64,000 bases of DNA from Thioalkalivibrio sp. ALJT (GTDB lineage: Bacteria > Pseudomonadota > Gammaproteobacteria > Ectothiorhodospirales > Ectothiorhodospiraceae). A program made the position numbers and the translations under genes. The DNA lies in contig NZ_KB907131.1 in the NCBI RefSeq assembly GCF_000381825.1, positions 21,891-85,890 on the forward strand, in the 5' to 3' direction. The notes below the pieces were generated by a model. It saw nothing but the letters and a program-made list of their open reading frames with translations, had not been told where the DNA came from and did not search any database. Positions 27,081 through 36,039 of this stretch are shown piece by piece (within the stretch, counting starts at the first letter, position 1; every line of letters begins with the position of its first letter).

Positions 27081-28316
27081 ATGGATGTAACCGTTACCGA
27101 TTCGCAACGTCGCTCTTCCTCCCCGAATCTTCTCGAGCTGGCGCTGGTCACCGAGACCTGGCCGCCAGAGGTGAACGGCGTGGCGCATACCCTGGCGCGG
27201 CTGGTGGAGGGAATGCGCGCGCGTGGGCATCACGTGCAGCTGCTGCGACCGCGTCGAGCGGGCGAGGTCCGGGCGCCGGGCGCGGACGTGGCATCGGACG
27301 CGGAGGCGGTCGTATTGCCCGGTATCCCGCTGCCCGGATACGAGGGCCTGCGCATGGGGCTGCCCGCTGCGCGCCGCCTGACCCGGTTGTGGCAGGCGCG
27401 GCGCCCGGATGCGGTCTACATCGCTACGGAGGGACCGCTCGGTCACTCGGCGCTGAGGGTGGCGCGACGGCTCGGTATTCCGGTCGCCTCCGGTTTTCAT
27501 ACCCAGTTTGACGGCTACGCCGCGTACTACGGCGTTGGTTGGCTGACCCCCATCGTGCGCGCGCTGCTGCGCCGCTTCCACAATCGCTGCGCGGTCACAC
27601 TCGCGCCCACGCAGGCCCTGGCGGACGAGCTGGCCGGGCAGGGGTTCGAACGGGTGGCGGTGATGGCCCGCGGGGTTGATACCCGTCGTTTCGCGCCGCA
27701 GTGGCGTTCCGTCGCGCTCCGCCAGCAGTGGGGTGTGGATGAAACCGCCCCGGTCGTGCTGTACGTCGGGCGGCTGGCGTCGGAGAAGAATCTGCCGCTG
27801 GCCTTTGCCGCATTCCGGGCGCTGCAGCAACGTGTACCCGCGGCACGGCTGGTGCTGGTTGGCGATGGCCCGGCGCGCGCTGCGCTGGAACGAGAACACC
27901 CCGATGCGCTGTTTGCCGGTCAGCAGGTTGGCGCGGACCTGGCCGGCTACTACGCCAGCGCCGACCTGTTCCTGTTTCCGTCCAGTTCCGAGACCTTCGG
28001 CAATGTGGTGATCGAGGCGCTGGCCAGCGGCTTGCCGGTGCTTGCATTCGATACTGCGGCGGCGCACCAGTATGTGATCAGTGGGGTCCATGGTGCCCGC
28101 GTGCCGTTTACCGGCGATACCGCCGTGGACGCAGCGGCGTTTGTTGCCGCGGCGGCGGCCCTGGGGGATGACCCGCCGGGCTGGGTCGAGATGGGTGGAC
28201 ACGCCCGCAGTCGTGCCCGGGGGCTGGACTGGGCACAAGTGGTGGGTCAGTTCGAGGACATCTGCCAGCAGATCATTGAGGAGACGCGCGATGCGAGTGC
28301 TGCAATGGATGGATGA
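27081..28316 (+). CDS. GT4-family glycosyltransferase, possible glycolipid synthase
   Basis: A 411-residue GT-B enzyme. The N-terminal acceptor domain starts ALVTETWPPEVNGVAHTLARL and includes FHTQFDGYAAYYG; the C-terminal donor domain has LYVGRLASEKNL, LVLVGDGPAR and the nucleotide-sugar motif PSSSETFGNVVIEALASG. This pattern is that of diacylglycerol glycosyltransferases and mannosyltransferases of the MgtA/Agt type. Placement after olsBA and before PAP2 favours lipid glycosylation. ATG 27081 is preceded by GGGAGGG. Donor and acceptor are not proven. Confidence 0.85.
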   Translation: MDVTVTDSQRRSSSPNLLELALVTETWPPEVNGVAHTLARLVEGMRARGHHVQLLRPRRAGEVRAPGADVASDAEAVVLPGIPLPGYEGLRMGLPAARRLTRLWQARRPDAVYIATEGPLGHSALRVARRLGIPVASGFHTQFDGYAAYYGVGWLTPIVRALLRRFHNRCAVTLAPTQALADELAGQGFERVAVMARGVDTRRFAPQWRSVALRQQWGVDETAPVVLYVGRLASEKNLPLAFAAFRALQQRVPAARLVLVGDGPARAALEREHPDALFAGQQVGADLAGYYASADLFLFPSSSETFGNVVIEALASGLPVLAFDTAAAHQYVISGVHGARVPFTGDTAVDAAAFVAAAAALGDDPPGWVEMGGHARSRARGLDWAQVVGQFEDICQQIIEETRDASAAMDG

Positions 28317-28821
28317 GCTGGAGCTGGCGGCTTGTCAGCGCTTCAATCACTACAACCGGCGGCGTTTCGTCAGTCGTTTCTTCGGGGCGGTGAGTCGTCT
28401 GGGTGACGGCGTGTTGTGGTACCTGCTGATGCTGGCGCTGCCGCTGATCCACGGGCCGCAGGCGGCCTGGGTCAGCCTGCAGATGGTGATGGTAGGCCTG
28501 CTGGCATTGCCGGCGTACAAGTCGTTGAAACGACGGACCAGCCGGCGTCGGCCCTGCCATCGGGATCGGCCCTTTGCGCGCACGGTGGCTCCCCTGGACG
28601 AATTCAGCTTCCCGTCCGGCCACACCATGCACGCCGTAGGGTTTACGGTGGTTCTGGTGGCGTGGTTCCCGATCTGGGCCTGGCTGGTGGTGCCGTTCGC
28701 CGCGCTGGTGGCCGCCTCGCGGCTTGTGCTGGCGCTGCACTATCCCAGTGACGTCGCCATGGGCGCGCTGATCGGGGCATCCATGGCCGGCGCGGTGCTC
28801 TGGCTCGTCGGGTTGTTCTAG
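28291..28821 (+). CDS. PAP2-family membrane phosphatase
   Basis: A 176-residue PAP2 phosphatase with about five membrane segments. The three catalytic motifs are present: K-x6-RP in KSLKRRTSRRRP, PSGH in FSFPSGHTMH, and SRLVLALHYPSD. Substrates of the family include phosphatidic acid and undecaprenyl pyrophosphate. It overlaps the glycosyltransferase gene by 26 bp. In this setting it could supply diacylglycerol as the acceptor for the glycosyltransferase; that is inference. Confidence 0.9.
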   Translation: MRVLQWMDELELAACQRFNHYNRRRFVSRFFGAVSRLGDGVLWYLLMLALPLIHGPQAAWVSLQMVMVGLLALPAYKSLKRRTSRRRPCHRDRPFARTVAPLDEFSFPSGHTMHAVGFTVVLVAWFPIWAWLVVPFAALVAASRLVLALHYPSDVAMGALIGASMAGAVLWLVGLF

Positions 28822-28834
28822 GGAAACACCTCTC

Positions 28835-28990
28835 GTCATCCCGGCCGTAGCGCAACGAAGAGCCGGGATCCCGCGCGCCGCGAATGCCCCATCGCCCGGA
28901 TCTGCCCCGGCGTTGGAGATCCCGGATAACCGCTGCACGCCCCCCGGATGGCGGGCGCGGATGCTGTGTGGTACCCGGGATGACCACGGG
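28835..28990. repeat. Dispersed REP-like intergenic element, copy B
   Basis: This contains CATCCCGGCCGTAGCGCAACGAAGAGCCGGGATC, then GATCCCGGATAACCGCTGC and CCCGGGATGAC, the same ordered words as copy A at 13837. Inverted ATCCCGG/CCGGGAT words allow hairpins. It separates the convergent PAP2 gene and the minus-strand aminotransferase cluster. Confidence 0.6.
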
Positions 28991-29011
28991 CACCACGTGG
29001 CCGGGTGGGGG

Positions 29012-29341
29012 TCAGCCGCGCGAGGCGAGGGCTTCTTCGTTGTAGGCGGCGTCGATGGTGACGATGGTCTTTTCCACCAGGCGGAAGCCTTCCACCGGGG
29101 CGTCGTCTCCCATGTACTTCAGGCGGGTCGGGCCGATGGCCTTGACGGCCTCGGCGCGTTCCAGGGTGGTGTCCGGGCTGTCGGCGCCGGCCCCGTCCAT
29201 CAGCGCGACCAGGACCTCGGCCGCGATGGGGTTGCGGTGTTCGCCGCTGCGCGCCTTTTCCAGCGACGCGGCAGGGTCGCCGTCCAGGAACACGCCGTCC
29301 ATGTGTTCATCCAGGTACTGCAGCAGTTCGCTTAGCGTCAT
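29012..29341 (-). CDS. Conserved-looking hypothetical protein (109 aa)
   Basis: A small acidic soluble protein beginning MTLSELLQYLDEHM. ATG 29341 is preceded by GGGAGG, and codon usage matches its neighbours, supporting a real gene. No domain, signal or membrane segment was recognised. It is the last gene of the TRAP-glcE-glcF-aminotransferase run, 75 bp after the aminotransferase, which suggests but does not prove a link to glyoxylate metabolism. Confidence 0.65.
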   Translation of the reverse strand: MTLSELLQYLDEHMDGVFLDGDPAASLEKARSGEHRNPIAAEVLVALMDGAGADSPDTTLERAEAVKAIGPTRLKYMGDDAPVEGFRLVEKTIVTIDAAYNEEALASRG

Positions 29342-29416
29342 GATGCGCCTCCCGTTGGGTCTCGAGTGGCCGCCAGCGCGCACGGGCGCGGCGGCGGCCG
29401 GTGATCGATGGGTTCT

Positions 29417-30601
29417 TCAGCTCTGCTGCGCGTAGGCGGCCCGGGCGGCGGGCATCGCGCGGCCGGGGGTGACGGCCCCCATGTCGGCCAGCACGGCCTC
29501 CAGCGCGGACAGGCACAGCAGGACGTTCTTCTCGTTGGCGCCGTAGCCCATCAGGCCGATGCGCCAGACCTTGCCGGCGTACGGACCGAGGCCCGCGCCG
29601 ATCTCGAGGCCGTAGCGCTCCAGTAGCTGGCTGCGCACCGCGGCCTCGTCCACGCCCTCGGGCACGTGCACCGCATTGAGCTGCGGCAGGCGATGCTCGG
29701 CATCCACCAGGAAGCTCAGGCCCATGGCCTCGAGGCCGGCGCGCAGGGCGTCGTGGTGGCGGCAGTGACGCGACCAGCTGTTCTCCAGGCCTTCCTCGGC
29801 GAGGATCACCAGCGATTCGTGCAGGGCGTACAGGGCGTTGATCGGGGCGGTGTGGTGGTAGGCGCGCTTGCCGCCGCCACCCCAGTAGCCCATGACCAGG
29901 TTCAGGTCGAGGAACCAGCTCTGGACCTTGTGGCTGCGCGCCTGGATGCGTTCCACTGCGCGCTCGCTGAAGCTGACCGGCGACAGGCCCGGGGTGCAGG
30001 ACAGGCACTTCTGCGAGCCGGAATAGATCGCATCCACGCCCCAGTCATCGACGTACAGCGGGCTGCCGCCGAGACCAGTCACCGAGTCGACGATCGTCAG
30101 GCAGTCATGTTCGCGCGCCAGGCGGCACAGGGTCTCGACGTCCGAACGCGCGCCGGTGGAGGTCTCGGCGTGCACGAAGGCGAGGATCTTCGCATCCGGG
30201 TTGCCCTTCAGCGCGTCCTCGACCTTCTGCGGGGAGACCGGGTCGCCCCAGTCGTCCTCGACCACCACGGCGGTGCCGCCGCAGCGTTCGACGTTCTCCT
30301 TCATCCGGGTACCGAACACGCCGTTGATGCAGACGATCACCTTGTCGCCCGGCTCGACCAGATTCACGAAGCAGGTCTCCATGCCGGCGGAACCGGGGGC
30401 GGAGACCGGCAGGGTCAGGGCGTTATTGGTCTGGAAGGCGTACTGCAGCAAGCCCTTCATCTCCTCCATCATGCCGACGAAGACCGGGTCCAGATGGCCG
30501 ATGATCGGTCGACTCATTGCGTTCAGCACGCGCGGGTTCACGTCGGAGGGGCCGGGGCCCATCAGGGTGCGCTGCGGGGGGAGAAAGGATTTTGCCTGCA
30601 T
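29417..30601 (-). CDS. Alanine/serine-glyoxylate aminotransferase (class V)
   Basis: A 394-residue PLP aminotransferase of the alanine-glyoxylate/serine-pyruvate family. It begins LMGPGPSDVNPRVL and has the HAETSTG block, the Asp of VDSVTGLGG and the PLP lysine in SGSQKCLS (about residue 198). It converts glyoxylate to glycine with alanine or serine as amino donor. Directly downstream of glcF and glcE, it would remove the glyoxylate they produce. The same frame is open much further upstream, but the family start is MQAKSFLPPQ at 30601, with only a weak ribosome site. Confidence 0.93.
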   Translation of the reverse strand: MQAKSFLPPQRTLMGPGPSDVNPRVLNAMSRPIIGHLDPVFVGMMEEMKGLLQYAFQTNNALTLPVSAPGSAGMETCFVNLVEPGDKVIVCINGVFGTRMKENVERCGGTAVVVEDDWGDPVSPQKVEDALKGNPDAKILAFVHAETSTGARSDVETLCRLAREHDCLTIVDSVTGLGGSPLYVDDWGVDAIYSGSQKCLSCTPGLSPVSFSERAVERIQARSHKVQSWFLDLNLVMGYWGGGGKRAYHHTAPINALYALHESLVILAEEGLENSWSRHCRHHDALRAGLEAMGLSFLVDAEHRLPQLNAVHVPEGVDEAAVRSQLLERYGLEIGAGLGPYAGKVWRIGLMGYGANEKNVLLCLSALEAVLADMGAVTPGRAMPAARAAYAQQS

Positions 30602-30665
30602 GGATGCGTCTACCGGATTGGAAAAGGGGGAATCTAGATCGCCGCCGGGGCGCGGGCAAGCGCCC

Positions 30666-31931
30666 CTACGCACCGGCGGGAGTTGCGGGGCAGTGACGCT
30701 CGAGGAGCGTGAGCCAGTGCTCGACCGGGGTATCGGTGCCGCTTTGCAGATGCGTCTGGCAGCCGATGTTGGCGGTGACGATGCGCGCGGGGCCGCCCGC
30801 CTCGAGGTTGTCCAGCTTGCGCTGGCGCAAGCGCCCGGCCATGTCGGGCTGCAGGATGGAGTAGGTGCCGGCGGAGCCGCAGCACAGGTGCGACTCGGTG
30901 ACCGGTACCAGATTGAAGCCGGCAGCCTGCAGCAGGGGTTCCATGCGCCCCGCCAGGCCCTGCCCGTGTTGCAGGGTGCAGGGCGCGTGCCAGGCAATCG
31001 GGGGGTGGTCGGCCGGTGCACGGATGCCGAGTGCGCGGATGGCCTCGGTATCGAAGAGCTCGACCGGGTCGCGCACGCATTCGGCCAGCCGGGCCGCGCG
31101 TTCGGCGTACGCCGGGTCGTCGGCCAGGATGTGCCCGTAGTCGCGCAGGAGCACGCCGCAGCCGCTGGCGGTGCTGACGACCGCGTCCACCCCGCGCTCC
31201 AGGACCGGCTGCCAGGCGTCGAGGTTGGCGCGGACACGCGCGCGGGTCCGGTCCTCGAAGGCCAGATGATGTTCCACCGCGCCGCAGCAGCGGGCCTCCC
31301 CGGCCTCTACCACCTCGACGCCGCGGCGTGCCAGCAGCCGGCGCAGTGCGGCGTTGATGCGGGCGTCAATGGTGTCATGCACGCAGCCGCTCAGCAGCAG
31401 GACCCGGCCATGCTCGAAGCCGGCTGCCGTGACGGCAGTGGTGGGACGCGTGTGGCCCCCGGGGGTCTGGGCGGCCGGCACGCGTCGCTTGAGTGTGGTC
31501 GGCAGGACCGGGCGCGCGAGGCGCCCCAGCCCCAGGGCCAGGCGGAAGGGCCAGCGTGCCGGCAGGGCCCGGACCAGCAGGCCACGCAACAGGCGCTCGC
31601 GCCAGGGACGTTCGAGATCGCGTTCCACCACCTCGCGGCCCACCGCGACCAGGTGGTTGTAATCCACCCCGGAGGGGCAGGTGGTCATGCAGTTGAGGCA
31701 GGTCAGGCAGCGGTCCAGGTGGGTGCGGGTGGTGGTGTTGGCCGTGCCGCTCTCCAGGACCTCCTTGATCTGGTAGATCCGGCCACGCGGACCGTCCAGC
31801 TCGTCGCCCTGTTCCTGGTAGGTCGGGCAGGTGGCGTTGCAGAAGCCACAATGGACGCAGGCGCGCAGCGCATCTTCGGCGATGCGCGCCGCGGGATCAT
31901 GCTCGAAGCGGGGGTGCAGGCGGGTTTCCAT
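30666..31931 (-). CDS. glcF: Glycolate oxidase iron-sulfur subunit
   Basis: A 421-residue cytoplasmic, membrane-associated electron-transfer subunit. Two 4Fe-4S motifs are complete: Cys25-28-31-35 (CVHCGFCNATCP) and Cys75-78-81-85 (CLTCLNCMTTCP). Two CCG domains follow (LSGCVHD, ARCCGAVEHH, then WHAPCTLQHG and LCCGSAGTY). GlcF passes electrons from glycolate oxidation to the quinone pool. It starts four bases after the glcE stop. The expected partner glcD is not adjacent. Confidence 0.95.
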   Translation of the reverse strand: METRLHPRFEHDPAARIAEDALRACVHCGFCNATCPTYQEQGDELDGPRGRIYQIKEVLESGTANTTTRTHLDRCLTCLNCMTTCPSGVDYNHLVAVGREVVERDLERPWRERLLRGLLVRALPARWPFRLALGLGRLARPVLPTTLKRRVPAAQTPGGHTRPTTAVTAAGFEHGRVLLLSGCVHDTIDARINAALRRLLARRGVEVVEAGEARCCGAVEHHLAFEDRTRARVRANLDAWQPVLERGVDAVVSTASGCGVLLRDYGHILADDPAYAERAARLAECVRDPVELFDTEAIRALGIRAPADHPPIAWHAPCTLQHGQGLAGRMEPLLQAAGFNLVPVTESHLCCGSAGTYSILQPDMAGRLRQRKLDNLEAGGPARIVTANIGCQTHLQSGTDTPVEHWLTLLERHCPATPAGA

Positions 31932-31935
31932 GGTG

Positions 31936-33057
31936 TCAGTCCGGCTCCGGGGTCGCCCGGGTGGTACGCGGGTGGGGGGCGATCAGCGGAGCGAAGAATA
32001 CCCCGTCCGGGTCCAGGGCCGCGCGGACCTCGCCCTCCAGCCGTGCCTGGGGCGCGGGGCGTGGGTGCAGCCAGGCGGCCCCGTCCGGGTCACCGGACCA
32101 TAGCCGGGCGTGACCGCCTGCCGCCTCCACCGCCGGGCGAAGGGTGTCGGGGGCGATGGTGGATCGCAGCCAGCGCTCGCCGCCGCCCCAGTTGAGCAGC
32201 CACTCGCCGGGCAGGTCCAGGGGCGGGGTTGCCGGTGGCAGGCTCAGGCGCCACAGGCGTTCGTTGCCGCTGACGGGTCGGGTCAGGAAGGGCAGGTGGC
32301 GGTCGCGCAGCTGCATCCAGAAGGCAGGGCCCTCGTCATCGGTCTCGGCGCCGAGGCGTTCGGCGGCCTCCTGTACGGCCTCCTCGCCGCCGCCCAGGCG
32401 TATGCGCATGACGCCATCGGCCCAGGCCAGGCCCGAGAAGGGCAGGGCAGTGCGGCCCCAGTCGCGGGCCTGCTCGATGAAGGCTGCGGCGCTGGCCTCG
32501 CGCCGCAGCCAGGCCTGGCAGGCGGGGGCGGGCAGCAGCTTGAAGCTGATCTCCAGCAGCATGCCCAGCCCGCCCAGACTGCCGGCCATCAGGCGCGAGA
32601 CATCGAAGCCGGCGACGTTTTTCATGACCTCGCCGCCGAAGCGCAGGGTCTCGCCGCGGCCATTCAGGATCCGGGTGCCAAGGACGGCATCACGCAGACT
32701 GGCTGTCCACGGGCGGCGCGCGCCGGACAGGCCCAGTGCCACCATGCCGCCCACCGTACTCGACGGCGTCGGCATCGCGGGTTCGAATGGCAGCATCATG
32801 CCGCTTTCTTCCAGCGCGGCCTGCAGCTCCATGACCGGCGTGCCGGTGCGCACGCTCACTACCAGTTCGCTGGGTGCGAGGTTGACGATGCCATGGTGTC
32901 CGCTGGCCTCCAGCGGGTAGACGTCCGCTGCGAAGCCCTCCGGAAAGGCGAGCGCACGCTGGCTCCCGCTGCCCGTAATGGCCAGGCGATGTCCGGTGGC
33001 GCTGGCCGAGCGGATGCGCTCGGCCAGCATGGCGGTCTGGTCGATTCCGGTTTTCAT
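31936..33057 (-). CDS. glcE: Glycolate oxidase FAD-binding subunit GlcE
   Basis: A 373-residue FAD-binding protein of the VAO type. The FAD-binding blocks TPSSTVGGMVALGLSG, LRDAVLGTRILNGRGE and GGEVMKNVAGFDVSRLMAGS are intact, followed by the C-terminal FVVD-like end FFAPL. ATG 33057 follows CCAGGAAAACTCG. GlcE works with GlcD and GlcF to oxidise glycolate to glyoxylate. Here it follows the TRAP permease across a 175-bp inverted repeat and there is no glcD nearby. Confidence 0.93.
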   Translation of the reverse strand: MKTGIDQTAMLAERIRSASATGHRLAITGSGSQRALAFPEGFAADVYPLEASGHHGIVNLAPSELVVSVRTGTPVMELQAALEESGMMLPFEPAMPTPSSTVGGMVALGLSGARRPWTASLRDAVLGTRILNGRGETLRFGGEVMKNVAGFDVSRLMAGSLGGLGMLLEISFKLLPAPACQAWLRREASAAAFIEQARDWGRTALPFSGLAWADGVMRIRLGGGEEAVQEAAERLGAETDDEGPAFWMQLRDRHLPFLTRPVSGNERLWRLSLPPATPPLDLPGEWLLNWGGGERWLRSTIAPDTLRPAVEAAGGHARLWSGDPDGAAWLHPRPAPQARLEGEVRAALDPDGVFFAPLIAPHPRTTRATPEPD

Positions 33058-33087
33058 CGAGTTTTCCTGGACACCATGGCTGCTAAT

Positions 33088-33262
33088 CCTCCAGGAGCCT
33101 GTCGGGTTTGGGCGATCGTCGCGAGCGTGGGGCAGGAGAGCGGGGCCCTTTTTCGGTCTCTCGAAGCGCATAGTGGGGCTGTGTGACGAGAGAGAGCGGA
33201 AAAAGGGACCACTCTCCCGTACGCATGGTCGATCTGGCCCAAATCCTACAGTCTCCTAGGCC
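33088..33262. repeat. Large imperfect inverted repeat between TRAP permease and glcE
   Basis: Left arm 33088-33163 and right arm 33187-33262 are imperfect reverse complements. Shared blocks in order are AGGAG-CTGT, GGTTTGGG/GATTTGGG, GATCG, GAGAG, CCCTTTTTC and CTCTCG, around a 23-bp centre. The right arm overlaps the last codons of the TRAP gene. The whole could fold into a long hairpin, a non-autonomous element or a terminator-like block. Confidence 0.75.
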
Positions 33263-36039
33263 GAGAGTGCCGGGGCAGTGGCGGTCGGGCCGCCGCCCGG
33301 TGGTGTTGTGCGCCGGCGCTGGTTCCAGGCGACGAGGAGCCCGAGACCCAGTGCGGGGAGATAGAACCAGTAGGGGCTCGGGCGCTCCGTGGGGACCAGC
33401 ACGCCGGTGATGACCCAGCCACCCTCCAGGCCGACCCGGCCGGCCGGGCTGCCGAAGGCAACCGTCTGGATCTGCGCCTCCTGGCCGTCCGGGTCGAGGC
33501 GCACGTCCAGCCCGGCGGCGGCCAGGCGCTCGCGCGGTGCCAGCCCGGGATCGCCCAGCGGGAACATCACGCTGCGCGTGATCTCGCGGCCCTCGAGGTC
33601 GATACCGGTGGCCTCCAGGCGCAGGGAGTCACGGTCCGGGATGGTCCGGACAACCTCGAACAGGTTCTCCGGCGGCTGGTGCTGGTGGGGTGGCACGAGG
33701 CGGTCCATCAGCACCGTGGGTACCAGCAGCACGAAGGCGACCACCATCAGCAGGGCGGACTCCCAGTAGCGACTGCGGGTCAGGAACCAGCCCTGGGTGG
33801 CGGCGGTGAATGCCAGTATCCCGGCCAGAGAGCCGAGGAACACCAGAGCGAGCTGGAACACGTTGTCCACCCCGATCAGCAGCAGCTGACTGTTAAAGAT
33901 GAAGAAGAACGGCAGCGCGATGGTGCGCAGACTGTAGGCGAAGGCCTGCAGTCCGGTGCGGATCGGGTCGGCCTTCGCCACCGCCGCGCCGGCGAACGAG
34001 GCCAGGCCGACCGGGGGCGTCACGTCCGCCATGATGCCGAAATAGAACACGAACAGATGTGCGGCAATCAGCGGGATCAGGATGTCGTTCTGTGCGCCCA
34101 GCTCCACGATCACCGGGGCCATCAGGGTTGCGACTACGATGTAATTGGCCGTTGTCGGCAGCCCCAGGCCCAGCACCAGGCTGATCAGCGCGGTTAGCAG
34201 CAACACCAGCAGCAGGTTGCCCCCGGACAGGGTGTCGACCAGATCGGTCAGCACCAGCCCGACGCCGGTCATCGCGACGGTGCCAACGATGATCCCGGCC
34301 GCGGCGGTGGCCAGGCCGATGCCGATCATGTTGCGGGCCCCGGTCTCGAACCCCTGGAACAGCTCCCAGACGCCGACCCAGGCCGCCTGCAGCAGGCGAC
34401 CGCGGCGCTGGAACAGCGCAACCAGCGGACGCTGGGTGAGGACGATGAAAATCATGAAGGCCACCGCCCAGAAGGCGGAAAGGCCGGGCGACAGGCGTTC
34501 CACGACCAGGGCCCAGACCAGGACCACCAGCGGCAGTACATAGTGCAGCCCGCCGAGCACCGTGGGCAGCACGCGTGGCAGCGGGCGCGCCGGGTCCAGT
34601 GGCTCCGGTTCCGGCTCGTTCGCGGCCACCCGGAGCAGGGCCAGGTAGGCGGTGAACAGCAGGCCGGCGATGATCCAGGCGGCGGCGTCGCCGGCCAGGT
34701 CCTTGATCCAGCCCAGCCCCCAGTACACGGCGGCGGCCAGGATGATCAGGCTGGAGACGGTGATCCCGAAGCTGATCAGGCGCCCACGCCAGGTGGTCAC
34801 GGTGGCGCGCTTCAGCCCCTCCATGCCGTTCTTGCAGGCCTCCAGATGCACGATGTAGATCAGCGCGATGTAGGCGATCAGGGCCGGCAGGATCGCGTGC
34901 TTGAGCACTTCCACATAGGGAATGCCGACGTACTCGACCATCAGGAACGCGGCCGCACCCATCACCGGCGGCATCAGCTGGCCATTGACCGAACTGGCGA
35001 CCTCTACTGCGCCCGCCTTGTGCGGGGCGAACCCGACACGTTTCATCAGCGGCACGGTAAAGGTGCCGGTGGTGACTACGTTGGCGATGGACGAGCCGGA
35101 GACGACCCCGGTCATGCCCGAGGCCATCACCGCGGCCTTGGCCGGGCCGCCGCGCAGGTGGCCGAGCAGGGAGAAGGCCACGCGGATGAAGTAGTCGCCG
35201 GCGCCGGCGCGTTCCAGCAGCGCGCCGAACAGCACGAACAGGAACACGAAGCTGGTGGAGACCCCCAGGGCGATCCCGAATACGCCTTCGTTGGACAGCC
35301 ACTGCTGCGCCATGGCGCGCGGGTAGCTGGCGCCGCGGTGGGCGATCAGGTCCGGCACCAACGGCCCGGCAAAGGTGTAGAACAGGAAGATCGCGGCGAT
35401 GATGGTCAGCGCCGGGCCGAGCACGCGGCGGGTCGCCTCCAGCAGCAGGATCAGGCCGATCCCGGCCATGACCAGGTCGAGCTCGGTGGGCGCGCCGGGG
35501 CGTGCGGCCAGTGCCTCGTGAAACAGATACAGGTATAACGCGCTGAACGCCGCGACTGCGGCAAATACCCAGTCGCCCAGCGGCACGCGATGGACCGGGT
35601 CATGGCCGCGCAGCAGCGGCCATGCCACGGCCACCAGGGCGACCCCCAGCGCCAGGTAGACTTCGGCCAGGCGTTCCAGTCCCAGGAACTGCCACAGGCC
35701 CAGCGCGATCAGGCCCAGCCCGCCTCCGGCGTAGAGGATGCCAAGGGTGTAGTGCCAGCCCTTGCCGCGGGCGGTCGGCCGCAGCGCAGGAAACAGCAGA
35801 TAGCCGAGGAAGATCGCAAACGCCAGGTGGATCGAACGAGCCTCGGTCTCGGAGACGACGAAGAAGTCGATCCGGTCGGCAAGTGGCGCGGCGATCCAGA
35901 TCTGGAACAGCGACCAGGCGACTGCGGTCAGCCAGATCAGGCTGCGGGTGGCGCGGCCCGGGTGGCGGCTTCCGGTCTCGAGTTCCTCGGTGGCGCCGTT
36001 CGTATCCGGTTGCCCCGGCTGGCTCGGGTTAGCGTTCAT
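33256..36039 (-). CDS. TRAP transporter fused permease (4TM-12TM), TAXI type, with DUF3394 tail
   Basis: A 927-residue membrane protein fusing the small and large TRAP permease subunits. About 16-18 hydrophobic segments are seen. The DctM-like part holds GLGLPTTANYIVVATLMAP and FYFGIMADVTPPVGLA, the conserved TRAP motifs. After the membrane part (about residue 720 on) lies a soluble DUF3394-like tail with a PDZ-like feel (SPAGRVGLEGGWVI). With the upstream TAXI receptor it forms a Na+-driven uptake system for an unknown acid. Start codon overlaps the receptor gene by 11 bp. Confidence 0.93.
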   Translation of the reverse strand: MNANPSQPGQPDTNGATEELETGSRHPGRATRSLIWLTAVAWSLFQIWIAAPLADRIDFFVVSETEARSIHLAFAIFLGYLLFPALRPTARGKGWHYTLGILYAGGGLGLIALGLWQFLGLERLAEVYLALGVALVAVAWPLLRGHDPVHRVPLGDWVFAAVAAFSALYLYLFHEALAARPGAPTELDLVMAGIGLILLLEATRRVLGPALTIIAAIFLFYTFAGPLVPDLIAHRGASYPRAMAQQWLSNEGVFGIALGVSTSFVFLFVLFGALLERAGAGDYFIRVAFSLLGHLRGGPAKAAVMASGMTGVVSGSSIANVVTTGTFTVPLMKRVGFAPHKAGAVEVASSVNGQLMPPVMGAAAFLMVEYVGIPYVEVLKHAILPALIAYIALIYIVHLEACKNGMEGLKRATVTTWRGRLISFGITVSSLIILAAAVYWGLGWIKDLAGDAAAWIIAGLLFTAYLALLRVAANEPEPEPLDPARPLPRVLPTVLGGLHYVLPLVVLVWALVVERLSPGLSAFWAVAFMIFIVLTQRPLVALFQRRGRLLQAAWVGVWELFQGFETGARNMIGIGLATAAAGIIVGTVAMTGVGLVLTDLVDTLSGGNLLLVLLLTALISLVLGLGLPTTANYIVVATLMAPVIVELGAQNDILIPLIAAHLFVFYFGIMADVTPPVGLASFAGAAVAKADPIRTGLQAFAYSLRTIALPFFFIFNSQLLLIGVDNVFQLALVFLGSLAGILAFTAATQGWFLTRSRYWESALLMVVAFVLLVPTVLMDRLVPPHQHQPPENLFEVVRTIPDRDSLRLEATGIDLEGREITRSVMFPLGDPGLAPRERLAAAGLDVRLDPDGQEAQIQTVAFGSPAGRVGLEGGWVITGVLVPTERPSPYWFYLPALGLGLLVAWNQRRRTTPPGGGPTATAPALSA

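Noticed and set aside
29417..31237. A 606-residue fusion of the aminotransferase with an N-terminal extension
   Set aside because: The extra 200 codons are antisense-like out-of-frame reading of glcF with no motif; the family start is at 30601.
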